The notes: a model not told the origin generated them from the sequence alone. Numbered from the stretch's first letter, positions 8,927-18,516 are shown. The stretch: 64,000 nt of DNA from Paenibacillus agri (GCF_013359945.1 NZ_JABWCS010000202.1:1-64000), one strand, 5' to 3'. Made by a program: numbers and translations.

Positions 8927-10171
8927 TCAGTATTCCCCTCCCAATACAGCAGGAAGTTCTTGAAGCGAATCCACGCTATAACCTGTAACCCCGCGGGCCT
9001 TCAAAATTTCCAGCCAGCTCCCGCTGCGATTCACCCCTGCCGGGTTCTGCACATGCAGATGAGAAGGCGTCATGCCACGGCTTTCCGCCCAGCGCAAGGT
9101 CTCCAGCACAGGCTGTCCACTCAGCGGGCTGACCAGCACGAAATAAGCCCCCTTAGGGAACATTCGGTGTGCCTTCTCCAGCCGGGCGACAATAGAGCCC
9201 CGACCCTCGGCATTGATATCGATCAGGTAATGCAGCATCTTCTGCCGCTCCGCCCCGCTCTCAGCCGGAGAGAAGACCTTGGTAGTCTTATCCAGACAGC
9301 ACAGGCCAATGCCAATCCGTTCCCGGATACCAAAACCGAGCAGTGAAGCCGTTATCGAGATTGCCAGTTCCAACTGTGCAGCCGTATCATATGCTCCCGA
9401 GCCGCCGTCCAGGACTATCATTGTCTTGGGAATGGATTCGTGTTCGAATTCCTTGGACTTCCAGGCTCCAGTCTTGGCAGTGGCATTCCAGTGGATACGA
9501 GTCAGACGGTCACCGTATGCATAGTCGCGAACACCATTGATCTGTGTGGTCTCGCGTCTGGACTGAGCCAGGGAGACCTGCGGACCGGCCAGCCTTGATT
9601 TACGCTCATACAGCTGCCAGCGTGGAACGAATATCGCCCGGGGAAGGACCCGGAACTGGCCTCCGGCCACAAATGAACCTTTGTGCTCCACGAGTCCGAA
9701 AATGTCCTCACTGAGAATATCCGTCTCCCCAAAAGTATAGCTGCCGCGTTCCATTGGCGGTGTCTGAAAACGTAGTTCCCCCTGACCCTTGAGATTCGTA
9801 ATCAGGCTATCTTCGAATACCCAGCTCTCGCCGTTATGTCGTTTCATAACTTCGCGCACAACAACATAGGGCAGCGGGAGAAAGCCGGGGATTGTTACGT
9901 TAAGCCGCACTCGCAGATGTCCGCCTGCGGTCAGCAGATCAGGCTTCTCCTGCTCAGAATGGAAGCTGCGGGAGCCGGTAGCCCGGCGAACACCGCCGAG
10001 CCCTCCGACAATTAGATAAAGGATAAGAACAGAAACCATAATAAACAGCATGATCGATGTTTTTCCACCTTGGAACAATACATACAGCAATGTGATACCC
10101 CAAATTGCGAGGATGCCGGCGAACTTCGCCGGCTGAATGACAGCGGCCGCCGCAGACAGATAACGTCTCAT
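8927..10171 (-). CDS. DUF58 domain protein
   Basis: A 414-residue protein with two N-terminal transmembrane helices (about 15-60), a beta-rich middle part and a DUF58/von Willebrand-like domain starting near GVRDYAYGDRLTRIHWNATAKTG, the family signature. DUF58 proteins travel with MoxR ATPases and membrane transglutaminases, exactly as here: moxR ends one base upstream and the transglutaminase follows after one base. A role as a partner or scaffold of the MoxR chaperone is inferred; the precise function is unknown. Confidence 0.9.
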   Translation of the reverse strand: MRRYLSAAAAVIQPAKFAGILAIWGITLLYVLFQGGKTSIMLFIMVSVLILYLIVGGLGGVRRATGSRSFHSEQEKPDLLTAGGHLRVRLNVTIPGFLPLPYVVVREVMKRHNGESWVFEDSLITNLKGQGELRFQTPPMERGSYTFGETDILSEDIFGLVEHKGSFVAGGQFRVLPRAIFVPRWQLYERKSRLAGPQVSLAQSRRETTQINGVRDYAYGDRLTRIHWNATAKTGAWKSKEFEHESIPKTMIVLDGGSGAYDTAAQLELAISITASLLGFGIRERIGIGLCCLDKTTKVFSPAESGAERQKMLHYLIDINAEGRGSIVARLEKAHRMFPKGAYFVLVSPLSGQPVLETLRWAESRGMTPSHLHVQNPAGVNRSGSWLEILKARGVTGYSVDSLQELPAVLGGEY

Positions 10172-10172
10172 G

Positions 10173-11129
10173 TTATTGCCTCATTGTGACAGGCACATGG
10201 ATATTTTGCAGGAGCTTCTGCAGCAGGGAATCCACACTAATATTATCCAGGCGCGATTCTGGACGCAGCAGAATCCGGTGTGACAGTGCATAAGGGGTAA
10301 GAATCTTGACATCATCAGGCAGCACATAATCACGCCCCTGCAAGAAGGCAAAGGCTTTACAGGCCATCATAAAGGACAGAGAGGCACGCGGGCTTGCACC
10401 GAGCAGCACCAGTGGGTGCTCACGGGTCATCCGCACCACATCCAGCAGATAGTTCAGCACAGGTTCGCTGATGAAGACCTCACGGATCTCTTCCTGGATC
10501 ATAGCAATCTGCTCCATGCTGGTGACCGGCGTAAGCTTGTCTACCGGCTGGCCGTCCTGATGGGTAAGCAGCAGCGTCTTCTCTGTCTCCGCATCAGGAT
10601 AACCCAGACTGATTCGCAGCATGAACCGGTCCAGCTGGGCTTCCGGCAATGTATACGTCCCCTCAAAATCAATCGGGTTCTGGGTCGCACAGAGCATAAA
10701 CGGATGTGGAAGCGTATACGTCTCGCCGTCCACGGTGACATTACGTTCCTCCATCACTTCAAGAAGCGCTGATTGTGTCTTGGTAGTGGCGCGGTTAATT
10801 TCATCTGCGAGTAGAATATTCGTCATGACCGGCCCCGGGCGGAAATGGAACATTTCGTCCCTGGGGTGATAGACGGACACACCGGTTATATCACTCGGCA
10901 GAATGTCAGGATTGCACTGGATACGGCGGTAATCGCCGGACATGGATCTGGACAGTGCACGAATCAGTTGGGTTTTACCCGTACCCGGCACATCCTCGAT
11001 GAGGACGTGACCTCCGGCAAGCATTGCCGTCAGCAGGAGCTGTATTTCGAATGATTTTCCAAGGATGCAGGATTCAAGGTTGTGGCGTACAGTGTTCATG
11101 ATATGCATAGATTCTTGACGTACGGGCAT
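10173..11129 (-). CDS. MoxR-family AAA+ ATPase
   Basis: A 318-residue AAA+ ATPase. Walker A is EDVPGTGKTQL, Walker B ILLADEINR, sensor 1 FMLCATQNP, and the C-terminal helical domain includes LGASPRASLSFM. MoxR proteins are chaperone-like ATPases that help mature protein complexes and usually sit beside DUF58 genes. AGGAGG lies ten bases before the ATG at 11129. It is the first gene of the three-gene operon. Confidence 0.93.
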   Translation of the reverse strand: MPVRQESMHIMNTVRHNLESCILGKSFEIQLLLTAMLAGGHVLIEDVPGTGKTQLIRALSRSMSGDYRRIQCNPDILPSDITGVSVYHPRDEMFHFRPGPVMTNILLADEINRATTKTQSALLEVMEERNVTVDGETYTLPHPFMLCATQNPIDFEGTYTLPEAQLDRFMLRISLGYPDAETEKTLLLTHQDGQPVDKLTPVTSMEQIAMIQEEIREVFISEPVLNYLLDVVRMTREHPLVLLGASPRASLSFMMACKAFAFLQGRDYVLPDDVKILTPYALSHRILLRPESRLDNISVDSLLQKLLQNIHVPVTMRQ

Positions 11130-11284
11130 GAATGGTAAACCTCCTATGTCAGAATGAAGCAGTATTAATTTTATTTTACATGATTAGGGGACCCAAAGTA
11201 CATTATTGAAGCAACTGAATTATGGATAATGCTATTTCTATGTATGTAAAAAAAATCACTAGCCAATCCCAATATTTCAGCGCA

Positions 11285-11326
11285 TAGAAAAAGCAAGCCA
11301 GGAATGTCATCCCAGCCTGCTTGTAA
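11285..11326 (-). terminator. Terminator of the spoVA operon
   Basis: On the minus strand an AAGCAGGCTGGG arm pairs, with some G-T pairs, with CCTGGCTTGCTT and runs into TTTTTCT. It lies just after the spoVAEb stop codon at 11334. The remaining bases to the moxR start contain no gene. Confidence 0.65.
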
Positions 11327-11333
11327 GTATCCC

Positions 11334-11684
11334 TTATCCCTTCGGTCTGACCAGAAGTGCAGCCAGAAACGAGAACACAATAGCTGATGAAATCCCGGCG
11401 CTTGTGATGTCGAAAATCCCGGTCACTACGCCGATCCATCCATCCCGCTCCAGTTCCGTCAGCGCCCCGTGCACCAGGGAATTACCAAAGCTCGTTATAG
11501 GTACAGAAGCGCCCGCACCAGCGAATTTGACTAACGGATCATACAGACCGAAGGCATCGGCAATTGCGCCCGCTACGACGAGTGTACTCATAGTATGCGC
11601 AGGTGTCAGCTTCAGCACGTCGAACATTAGCTGTCCAATAACACAGATTGCTCCGCCAACCAGAAAGGCCCACAAATAAATCAT
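11334..11684 (-). CDS. spoVAE: Stage V sporulation protein AE (SpoVAEb)
   Basis: A 116-residue integral membrane protein with three or four hydrophobic helices and the SpoVAEb blocks GGAICVIGQLMFDVLKLTPA and SFGNSLVHGALTELERDGW. It belongs to the SpoVA channel in the inner forespore membrane that imports dipicolinic acid during sporulation and releases it in germination. Its ATG overlaps the spoVAD stop as ATGA. It resembles SpoVAC in fold and sequence, as usual for this pair. Confidence 0.94.
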   Translation of the reverse strand: MIYLWAFLVGGAICVIGQLMFDVLKLTPAHTMSTLVVAGAIADAFGLYDPLVKFAGAGASVPITSFGNSLVHGALTELERDGWIGVVTGIFDITSAGISSAIVFSFLAALLVRPKG

Positions 11685-12715
11685 GCTTCTTCACCTCCAC
11701 TCTCCAGGGAAACTGCATGTGCAACACAAGGAATGCTCTCACCCTGCTGATAGGATATCGGGGATAGTAATGCACCTGTAGCGACTACTAATACTCTTTT
11801 GAGCTCACCTTTTCTCAGGCGCTTCAAGATATGTCCATAAGTTACCACTGCCGAACAGCCGCAGCCGCTTCCTCCTGCAATGACGTACTTCTGCTTCTCC
11901 AGATCATAAATGAGCAGACCGCAATCATCGAACCGGGTCTGTTCCATTGGTATCCCTTCCTTAGCCAACAGTGTCTTGGCGATCGGCAGGCCTACGGAGG
12001 CCAAATCTCCGGTTACAATAAGATCATAATGTCCAGGGGAGAGGGTCGTGTCGCGAAAATGAGCCGTAATGGTATCTGCTGCAGCCGGGGCCATGGCATT
12101 CCCCATATTAAAGGGGTCGGTAACTCCCAAATCCATTACTCGTCCAATTGTGGCATGCGTCACTACCGGCCCTTTGACAGAACCATCATTACGGCCGACA
12201 ATCGCACAGCCCGAGCCTGTGACGGTATACTGCGCGGTAGGCGGCTTCTGCGATCCGTACTCTGTTGGAAAACGGAACTGCTTCTCCACCGTACAGTTGT
12301 GACTGGCAGTTCCGGCCAGTGCAAGCTTGGCACCGCCTGTATCCACAATCATTGACGCAAGGGCCAAACTCTCCATAGACGTAGAACAGGCACCGAATAC
12401 ACCAAGATAAGGAACTCCAAGCTTACGGGCTGCAAAAGAGCTGCTGATAATCTGATTCATCAGGTCGCCCCCAACAAAGAAATCCAGATCCTCCTGCTTC
12501 ACGCCGGCATTTATAAGTGCCAGTTGTGAGGCTTTCTCGAACAGCACCCGTTCTGCCTTTTCCCAAGTCTTCTCGCCCATCTTCAGCGAGTCATAAATAA
12601 AGTCAAAATCCGAGGCCAGCGGCCCCTCTCCTTCCTCAGGACCGACAACGGAGGAAGACCCCAAAATGACAGGGCGTGAAGTGAATTCCCAGGTCTGGCT
12701 GCCAAGCTGCTTCAT
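11681..12715 (-). CDS. spoVAD: Stage V sporulation protein AD (SpoVAD)
   Basis: A 344-residue thiolase-like protein that binds dipicolinic acid on the outer face of the inner spore membrane. Seen: VILGSSSVVGPEEGEGPL near the N-terminus, GVFGACSTSMESLALAS (the thiolase-fold Cys region) and GGSGCGCSAVV near residue 280. Length agrees with the family (about 338). It is the middle gene of spoVAC-AD-AEb, with a GGAGGTGG ribosome binding site inside the spoVAC 3' end. Confidence 0.96.
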   Translation of the reverse strand: MKQLGSQTWEFTSRPVILGSSSVVGPEEGEGPLASDFDFIYDSLKMGEKTWEKAERVLFEKASQLALINAGVKQEDLDFFVGGDLMNQIISSSFAARKLGVPYLGVFGACSTSMESLALASMIVDTGGAKLALAGTASHNCTVEKQFRFPTEYGSQKPPTAQYTVTGSGCAIVGRNDGSVKGPVVTHATIGRVMDLGVTDPFNMGNAMAPAAADTITAHFRDTTLSPGHYDLIVTGDLASVGLPIAKTLLAKEGIPMEQTRFDDCGLLIYDLEKQKYVIAGGSGCGCSAVVTYGHILKRLRKGELKRVLVVATGALLSPISYQQGESIPCVAHAVSLESGGEEA

Positions 12716-12717
12716 AT

Positions 12718-13215
12718 TTAATGTCCACCTCCAAAGCCCATCAAGGCATAAATTACACCAATGATGAATGCTGCAACGGTTCCAAAAACGATAACTGAAC
12801 CTGCCAGCTTAAACATATTGCCACCTACACCGAGCACAAGCCCTTCGGCCCGATGCTCCAGCGCAGCGGAGCACATGCTGTTAGCAAAGCCCGTAACCGG
12901 CACCGCCGTACCAGCACCAGCCCATTGCGCCATCTTGTCGTAGACGCCGAAACAGGTCAGGATAACGGAAATGAGAATCAGTGTAGCTACGGTTGGACTG
13001 GCCGCTACCCTAGAACTCATTCCGAAGATCGCCATATAGGCTTCCTGGATGCCTTGTCCGATGAGACAGATCAGACCGCCAGCCAGAAAGGCGCGGATAC
13101 AGTTTTTTCCGACAGGACGGGCAGGAACATAAGGCTTGGACAATTTCTCATAGGACTCCGGGGTCAAGGAATCGAGCTTCAGCTTAACCCCTGAACGCTT
13201 TGTTTTAACCGGCAA
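12718..13215 (-). CDS. spoVAC: Stage V sporulation protein AC (SpoVAC)
   Basis: A 165-residue membrane protein with four or five helices; FLAGGLICLIGQGIQEAY and GFANSMCSAALEHRAEG are the SpoVAC signatures. SpoVAC acts as a mechanosensitive pore of the SpoVA channel for dipicolinic acid. The longest open frame begins with GTG 13224, but that codon touches the AGGAGG (13230-13225). TTG at 13215, nine bases after AGGAGG, is the more plausible start. It heads the spoVAC-AD-AEb set; spoVAA, spoVAB and spoVAEa are absent here, as in many Paenibacillus. Confidence 0.93.
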   Translation of the reverse strand: MPVKTKRSGVKLKLDSLTPESYEKLSKPYVPARPVGKNCIRAFLAGGLICLIGQGIQEAYMAIFGMSSRVAASPTVATLILISVILTCFGVYDKMAQWAGAGTAVPVTGFANSMCSAALEHRAEGLVLGVGGNMFKLAGSVIVFGTVAAFIIGVIYALMGFGGGH

Positions 13216-13236
13216 TGAGCACACCTCCTATGGTTT

Positions 13237-13298
13237 AGCGAAGAGGAGCCTGTAGCAGTCAGGTTCCCGCTTCTACAGGCTCCAGAACTGTCTTCGCT
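13237..13298. repeat. Two-part inverted repeat upstream of spoVAC
   Basis: AGCGAAGA (13237-13244) pairs with TCTTCGCT (13291-13298), and inside it GGAGCCTGTAG (13245-13255) pairs perfectly with CTACAGGCTCC (13273-13283), leaving a 17-base loop. No clean T run follows on the minus strand, so it may be a leader structure of spoVAC or a terminator of the small upstream gene; on the plus strand a T run follows after a short gap. Confidence 0.6.
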
Positions 13299-13352
13299 TA
13301 GAAGTTTTTCCTTATTGTTCGCTATCTGGTCCCTCCTTATGTCCTCCTGTGC

Positions 13353-13517
13353 TCAGGTAAAATACAGCAGGATTACAATAAGCAGCAAAAACAGTATTAA
13401 GATGAACACCGCTTCATTCGGCGGACCATACCGCGTGCTGTATCTGCGCCGGACACCATATCCATAGACAGCCCGGGTCTGCACCCTTCCTTGGGGCCTG
13501 CTTCTCATAACCCTCAT
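13353..13517 (-). CDS. Small single-pass membrane protein
   Basis: A 54-codon reading frame from ATG 13517 to TGA 13353, with an Arg/Tyr/Gly-rich N-terminus (about 33 residues, basic) and a C-terminal hydrophobic helix FILILFLLLIVILLYF. A TTG three codons upstream (13526) is closer to a possible AAGGAAG ribosome binding site. The layout, a basic cytoplasmic head with a C-terminal anchor, is coding-like, and it lies directly upstream of the spoVA genes on the same strand. No family was recognised; a role in the spore membrane is only a guess from position. Confidence 0.5.
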   Translation of the reverse strand: MRVMRSRPQGRVQTRAVYGYGVRRRYSTRYGPPNEAVFILILFLLLIVILLYFT

Positions 13518-13671
13518 CGTTATCAATCGCTTCCTTTCTTTCAGCCCCTGCGATCAGGGCTACTACTGCATAGTATTCGTGGAGACGACGCCCGGTGTCG
13601 TTTTATCCGCGAGACGTGGACAAGTGGTTCCAAAATGTTCATACTAGACGTTAGTAAAGGAGCGATTGCAT

Positions 13672-14745
13672 ATGAATCAAGAAACACTCGATTTGTTCAA
13701 AACACTTACCGAATTCCCTTCAGCCCCGGGCTTCGAGCGTGAGCTGCGCGCCTATGTCAAAGAGGCTATGTCCCCTTATACCGACGAATTCGTCCAGGAC
13801 CGCCTCGGCAGCCTGTTCGGCGTGCTGCGCGGCGAAGAGAACGGTCCTAAGATCATGGTGGCGGGACATTTCGACGAAGTCGGCTTTATGGTTACCGGCA
13901 TCACTGACAATGGAATGATCAAGTTTCAGCCACTAGGCGGATGGCTCTCCTCAGCGGTGTCTTCACAGCGGCTGCACATCATTACACCAAAGGGTCCGCT
14001 GACAGGTGTTGTAGGAAGCACCCCTATCCACCTGCTGAGCAATGAAGAGCGCACCAAGACAAGTGAGATCGGCAAAATGTACATCGACATCGGTGCAGAT
14101 AGCCGTGAGGAAGCCCAAAGCTTCGGCGTATCTCTAGGTCAACAGATCGTGCCAATCTGCCCGTTCACTCCACTAGCCAATCCCAAGAAGATCCTGGCTA
14201 AAGCCTGGGATAATCGCTACGGTGTAGGTCTGGCCCTGGAGCTTGTGAAAGAGCTATCCGGCAAAAAGCTTCCTAACACCGTGTACGCTGGTGCAACCGT
14301 ACAGGAAGAAGTAGGACTGCGGGGCGCCCGTACAGCTGCCAACCTGCTCAATCCGGATATTTTCTTCGGCCTGGACGCCAGTGCAGCTGCAGACATGACC
14401 GGTGACCGTCAGGCCTTCGGCCAGCTTGGACAAGGAGCGCTTCTGCGCATCTACGACCCAACGATGATCACCCACCGCGGCCTGATCGAGTATGTACAGG
14501 ATACCGCCGACACTCACCGTATCAAATATCAGTATTTTGTCTCCCAAGGCGGAACTGATGCAGGACAAGTGCATGTCAGCGGCATCGGGATTCCTTCGGC
14601 AGTGATCGGAATCTGCTCCCGTTATATCCACACGGCTTCCTCAGTCATCCATAGCGATGATTACGCGGCTGCCAAGGAGCTGTTGATCAAGCTAGTAGAG
14701 GGACTTGACCGTACCACCTTGCAGACAATCCTGGAGAACAGCTAA
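13672..14745 (+). CDS. M42-family aminopeptidase
   Basis: A 357-residue cytosolic metallo-aminopeptidase of the M42 family (YsdC/FrvX/glutamyl aminopeptidase type). Metal-ligand and catalytic motifs visible: [31 protein letters not shown] with the catalytic Glu pair, FFGLDAS and [12 protein letters not shown]. Members remove N-terminal residues from peptides and assemble as large tetrahedral dodecamers. The start ATG 13672 follows AAAGGAG by nine bases; the TTG two codons earlier is too close. It is transcribed alone, opposite to both neighbours. Confidence 0.94.
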   Translation: MNQETLDLFKTLTEFPSAPGFERELRAYVKEAMSPYTDEFVQDRLGSLFGVLRGEENGPKIMVAGHFDEVGFMVTGITDNGMIKFQPLGGWLSSAVSSQRLHIITPKGPLTGVVGSTPIHLLSNEERTKTSEIGKMYIDIGADSREEAQSFGVSLGQQIVPICPFTPLANPKKILAKAWDNRYGVGLALELVKELSGKKLPNTVYAGATVQEEVGLRGARTAANLLNPDIFFGLDASAAADMTGDRQAFGQLGQGALLRIYDPTMITHRGLIEYVQDTADTHRIKYQYFVSQGGTDAGQVHVSGIGIPSAVIGICSRYIHTASSVIHSDDYAAAKELLIKLVEGLDRTTLQTILENS

Positions 14746-14770
14746 TCAGGACAAACACATATGAACGAAA

Positions 14771-14810
14771 CAAAGACGGCCGGGAGAATATCCCAGCCGT
14801 CTTTGTTTAT
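14771..14810. terminator. Bidirectional terminator between M42 peptidase and mtlD
   Basis: CAAAGACGGC plus CGGGA (14771-14785) pairs with TCCCAGCCGTCTTTG (14791-14805) with a single mismatch, followed by TTTATTTA on the plus strand and TTTCGTT on the minus strand. A second perfect hairpin, TTAGCCCTG/CAGGGCTAA (14821-14829, 14837-14845), lies between it and the mtlD stop codon. Confidence 0.85.
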
Positions 14811-14847
14811 TTACCTTTATTTAGCCCTGCCACCGACAGGGCTAATT

Positions 14848-15999
14848 CTAGTTAGCCTTTAACTTGTCATATTCCGCCAAGACCGACTGATGCACCTTGT
14901 GATCGGCAGCAAGACCGGTATATTTAGCCACCGCCTCCGATAGTCCGATATCTGCAAGGGAAGCTTGAAGCTCGACTGCTTCTGGATCATCCTTAACATC
15001 AAACAACAGCGCAGCTGCCATCGAACGTGTCAGAGCTGTGAAAGCAAGTCCTGCTTCATACGCCTGAACTGCCGGAGAAACGAGACGATCGTTCGGAGAC
15101 AGCTTGCGGATCGGAGAACGTCCGACACGAGAGACTTCATCCGTCAGCGCCGGGTTACGGAAACGCTCCAGAATTTTATCAATATACTTGCCATGCTCGG
15201 CTTTATCAAAACCATGCTTGTTCACCAGAACAGCCCCAGTCTCTTCAAGCACTTCGCGTACACTTGCAGTCAATGCATCATCGGCCATTGCTTGCTGAAT
15301 GGTTTCGTAGCCCTTCAAGTAGCCCAGATAAGCCGCAGAACAGTGACCCGTGTTCACCGTGAACAGTTTACGTTCGATGTACGGCTCCAGGTTATCTACA
15401 TAATGAACCCCATTTACAGGCTTGTAGCCCGGAATCATTTGCGAAGCATCCACAACCCATTCATAGAACGGCTCGACAACCACCTTCAGGATATCTTCAT
15501 GCTGCTGCAGTGGGACAATCCGGTCCACAGCCGCATTCGGAAATGCAACCGAAGCATCTGCTTTACGTCTAGTCTCTTCATCCAGCTTGGCATACACCAG
15601 CTCCTTGAGCTGTGCACTGCCGCCGATAGCATTCTCGCAGGCAATGACATGCAGTGGGGACGAGGAACCCGCCAGCCGCCGGGTAATCCCTTCGGCAACA
15701 GCACCCGCGATATGTTTCAGAATAGATACACCTACAGCGGTAGTCACTAGATCAGCATCGGCAATAGCTGCCGCTACCTCATCACCGTGAGTGACACTGC
15801 TGAGTGCTGTGACGTTGCGGACAACCACTGTCTCCTGACCTTCGCTGGCCAAGGTAACAGGATATTCACCACGCTGCTGAAGCTGCGAGACAAACGCCTC
15901 ATTCACATCGACGAAAGTAACCTCATACCCTGCTTGGGACAACAGAAGGCCGATAAACCCTCTGCCGATATTGCCTGCGCCAAAGTGTACAGCCTTCAT
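14848..15999 (-). CDS. mtlD: Mannitol-1-phosphate 5-dehydrogenase MtlD
   Basis: A 383-residue NAD-dependent polyol dehydrogenase converting mannitol 1-phosphate to fructose 6-phosphate. The N-terminal VHFGAGNIGRGFIG is the NAD-binding loop, NTGHCSAAYLGYL carries the substrate-site region, and the length matches the enzyme (about 373-385). It is the last gene of mtlA-mtlR-mtlF-mtlD; its ATG shares one base with the mtlF stop (TAATG). Confidence 0.96.
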   Translation of the reverse strand: MKAVHFGAGNIGRGFIGLLLSQAGYEVTFVDVNEAFVSQLQQRGEYPVTLASEGQETVVVRNVTALSSVTHGDEVAAAIADADLVTTAVGVSILKHIAGAVAEGITRRLAGSSSPLHVIACENAIGGSAQLKELVYAKLDEETRRKADASVAFPNAAVDRIVPLQQHEDILKVVVEPFYEWVVDASQMIPGYKPVNGVHYVDNLEPYIERKLFTVNTGHCSAAYLGYLKGYETIQQAMADDALTASVREVLEETGAVLVNKHGFDKAEHGKYIDKILERFRNPALTDEVSRVGRSPIRKLSPNDRLVSPAVQAYEAGLAFTALTRSMAAALLFDVKDDPEAVELQASLADIGLSEAVAKYTGLAADHKVHQSVLAEYDKLKAN

Positions 16000-16433
16000 T
16001 ACTCGAGGCCTCCTTCGAAGATAGCAAGAACGTCAGCCGGTGTCGCTGCACTCATAACACGCTCGATGGCATCATCTTCGCTGAAGATCATCGCTACATT
16101 AGTCAGGATCTCCATATGTCCGTCACCAGCTGCGGCAATACCAATGACAACAAATGCTGGCTCATCGCCGCCAAAATCTACCCCATCCGGGAAGCGCAGA
16201 ATCGACAGTCCAGTGGACTTGATGAATGGTCTGCCTTCTTTGGTGCCGTGAGGAATAGCCAAGCCTTCACCCATATAAGTGGAGACTACCTCTTCGCGGT
16301 CCAGCATCTTCGGAATATATTCTTCGGTTACATGACCTGCGTCTACTAATAGCTGCCCGGCCATTCGAATGGCTTCATATTTATCCTTGGCAGTGGCGTT
16401 CATCATTACTTTATTTTCAGACAGTATACTCAT
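15999..16433 (-). CDS. mtlF: Mannitol-specific PTS enzyme IIA
   Basis: A 144-residue PTS EIIA of the mannitol/fructose family. The phosphorylated His lies in GLAIPHGTKEG (about residues 71-81), and FPDGVDFGG and VVIGIAAAGDGHMEIL are family blocks. It receives phosphate from HPr and passes it to the EIIB domain of MtlA. It lies between mtlR and mtlD in one operon, the arrangement known from Geobacillus stearothermophilus. Confidence 0.95.
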   Translation of the reverse strand: MSILSENKVMMNATAKDKYEAIRMAGQLLVDAGHVTEEYIPKMLDREEVVSTYMGEGLAIPHGTKEGRPFIKSTGLSILRFPDGVDFGGDEPAFVVIGIAAAGDGHMEILTNVAMIFSEDDAIERVMSAATPADVLAIFEGGLE

Positions 16434-16449
16434 ATGGTTTCTCTCACTT

Positions 16450-18516
16450 TCAAAGTTTATTTTCGAAAAAACGTAAAAGTTCGGACGACAGATACCGCCG
16501 GATTTCCGGCTCCGCCCGCTCCTCCAGCAGCTTTACCAGCTCTGTATTGAGCAGCATAGCGCTGATCTCGCTCAGGACCTCCAGGCTTTCCTTGGACAGC
16601 TTGCGCGGGGCAAGCATGAGCAGGATAACCCTGACCTCCGTCTCGCCATCCAGCTGTACAGGCTGTTCCAGCCGGTACAGCGTCAGGGAAGACTTATGAA
16701 TATGGCTGCTCCGTGTATGGAACAGCGCCAGCCGGGTATCCGGAATCACCTGGCTGGCCATCCGTTCCCGCTCCAGAAGCCGGTCCAGTACCAGCCCGGT
16801 GTCACCGATCACACCGAAATCTGCAATCATGTCGAGCATGACGGCCAAAGTGGCCGGCAGGTTCATTCCGCTATTGTCGAGCGAATAGAGGCGGAAGCGT
16901 TCAATCAGACTGAGCATCTCTTCCAAAATGACGCTATAACTCTTCATTCGGTCGAAAGCAGCTTCTTCCCGAACAACAGTCCCTGATTCACCTGCAGGAG
17001 GCTCTTCACGTTCTTTCGGCACAGTATTTTGTATATAGCTCAGCAGCTTCTCTATTTCTTCCCCTGTTAGCAGGGGGCTGATCTTGATATATCGATCACC
17101 CGGCAGGGGTAAATCGATAGTGGAGATAATAAGGTCATAATCTTCTTCCGGCAGACGGGCTGCCTCATACCAAGAGACATTGCCCATGACCTCAATCTGC
17201 GGCAGCTCCTTATTCAGCCTGGTAGCCAGCAGCCGTGAAGAGCTCAGTCCGCTGGCACAGACCAGAATGGCCCGAACACTGCGTCTGAGCTGATTCAGTC
17301 TTTCCATGGAGGCGCCGAAGTGCATCACCAGAAAGCCAATCTCCTCGTCGGGAATGACAAGATCCAGGTTCAGATCTTCTACAGAATCCCGGACAGTCTG
17401 AAACAAATCCTCGTAATCCTTACGAATCGGACCCAGTAGCGGATTACGGATGCGGGTTCCTTCACGAATCCGCTTCAGGGCAGGATTGATATGCTCTATC
17501 ACTCCTTCCCGAAGGGAACGGTCGCGCAGGAATGGAACCCCGGTACGCTTTGCGATGCTATCTGTCAGTCTGTAAACAATCTCCACCAGCTCGATGTCCC
17601 CGTACGCAAAACCAGTCGAAGAGAATGACTCCTGCACCCGGTCAAACAGTCCCGCGATATAGAGAATTTCTGTTCGCGGAAATGTCATACCCAGGATATG
17701 GCCCAGTTGCAGGACGAATTGCTCCGAAGCAGCAATATTCCGGTGGTCGGACATTCGCGGGTACCCCACATCTTCCGTGAGATCAATTTCCCTGCCAATA
17801 CAGATCCGTCGTACAGTTACAGACAACCCCAGCAGCAGCTCCATATAGACGATTTCCGGCAGCTCCGCAGTCCATTTCCATTCCATGTCCCAGAGCGTAT
17901 TCTCGACATCCATCAGTTTGTTCTTGCCCACGCTGGACAGCAGCATATTAAATACCGGGTTACCTTGTACAGGCAGCACATGACCGACCAGATCCGACTG
18001 GTCCAGATGCTCAGCGGCCAGTCGGCCGATGGCCCTGCGTTTATCCACTTCGGTGCCGGTAATTTCCACGCCATAACCACGCCTTCGGACGAGCTTCAGA
18101 CCAAATTTGCGGACCCATGGCTCGAGTTCATCCAGATCGTAGCTAATGGTTGCTACGGTGACTTTCAGCGAATGGGCTAGCGCAAAGAGCTTCACTGGCT
18201 CCTCAGCTTCCAGCAGGGAGCACAGTTCATAGATCTTACGATCCTCCCCTGAATATTCCGCCGGCTTCTCTTCCCGCAAGTATACCCGCAGCTTCTCAAG
18301 CCCACCTTCCGGCCCGCTGAGCTGGATCCCCTTACCGGATTTCCGGCTCAAATCGAGACCAAAATCCTTCAGGATGCCCTCAATATCCTCCATCTCCCGG
18401 TGAACGGTGCGTACACTGACACCTGTGTCCGCAGCGATCTCGGCAGCGGTGATCTCTTCGCTCACCCCAAGGAGAAGTCCTATCATTTGTCGCTGTCTGG
18501 CGGTCATTTTCCTCAT
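16450..18516 (-). CDS. mtlR: PRD-domain transcriptional activator MtlR
   Basis: A 688-residue activator of the mannitol operon. Order: N-terminal helix-turn-helix (ITAAEIAADTGVSVRTVHREM, about 20-40), a second winged helix, two PTS regulation domains (about 170-400, with conserved His in ERIN/EHINPALKRI and MHFGASMERL), an EIIB-like Gat domain (ILVCASGLSSSRLL) and a C-terminal EIIA-like domain (about 535-688). MtlR activity is tuned by phosphorylation of these PTS domains, linking transcription to mannitol uptake and carbon supply. Its ATG lies eight bases after GAGGG. Confidence 0.95.
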   Translation of the reverse strand: MRKMTARQRQMIGLLLGVSEEITAAEIAADTGVSVRTVHREMEDIEGILKDFGLDLSRKSGKGIQLSGPEGGLEKLRVYLREEKPAEYSGEDRKIYELCSLLEAEEPVKLFALAHSLKVTVATISYDLDELEPWVRKFGLKLVRRRGYGVEITGTEVDKRRAIGRLAAEHLDQSDLVGHVLPVQGNPVFNMLLSSVGKNKLMDVENTLWDMEWKWTAELPEIVYMELLLGLSVTVRRICIGREIDLTEDVGYPRMSDHRNIAASEQFVLQLGHILGMTFPRTEILYIAGLFDRVQESFSSTGFAYGDIELVEIVYRLTDSIAKRTGVPFLRDRSLREGVIEHINPALKRIREGTRIRNPLLGPIRKDYEDLFQTVRDSVEDLNLDLVIPDEEIGFLVMHFGASMERLNQLRRSVRAILVCASGLSSSRLLATRLNKELPQIEVMGNVSWYEAARLPEEDYDLIISTIDLPLPGDRYIKISPLLTGEEIEKLLSYIQNTVPKEREEPPAGESGTVVREEAAFDRMKSYSVILEEMLSLIERFRLYSLDNSGMNLPATLAVMLDMIADFGVIGDTGLVLDRLLERERMASQVIPDTRLALFHTRSSHIHKSSLTLYRLEQPVQLDGETEVRVILLMLAPRKLSKESLEVLSEISAMLLNTELVKLLEERAEPEIRRYLSSELLRFFENKL

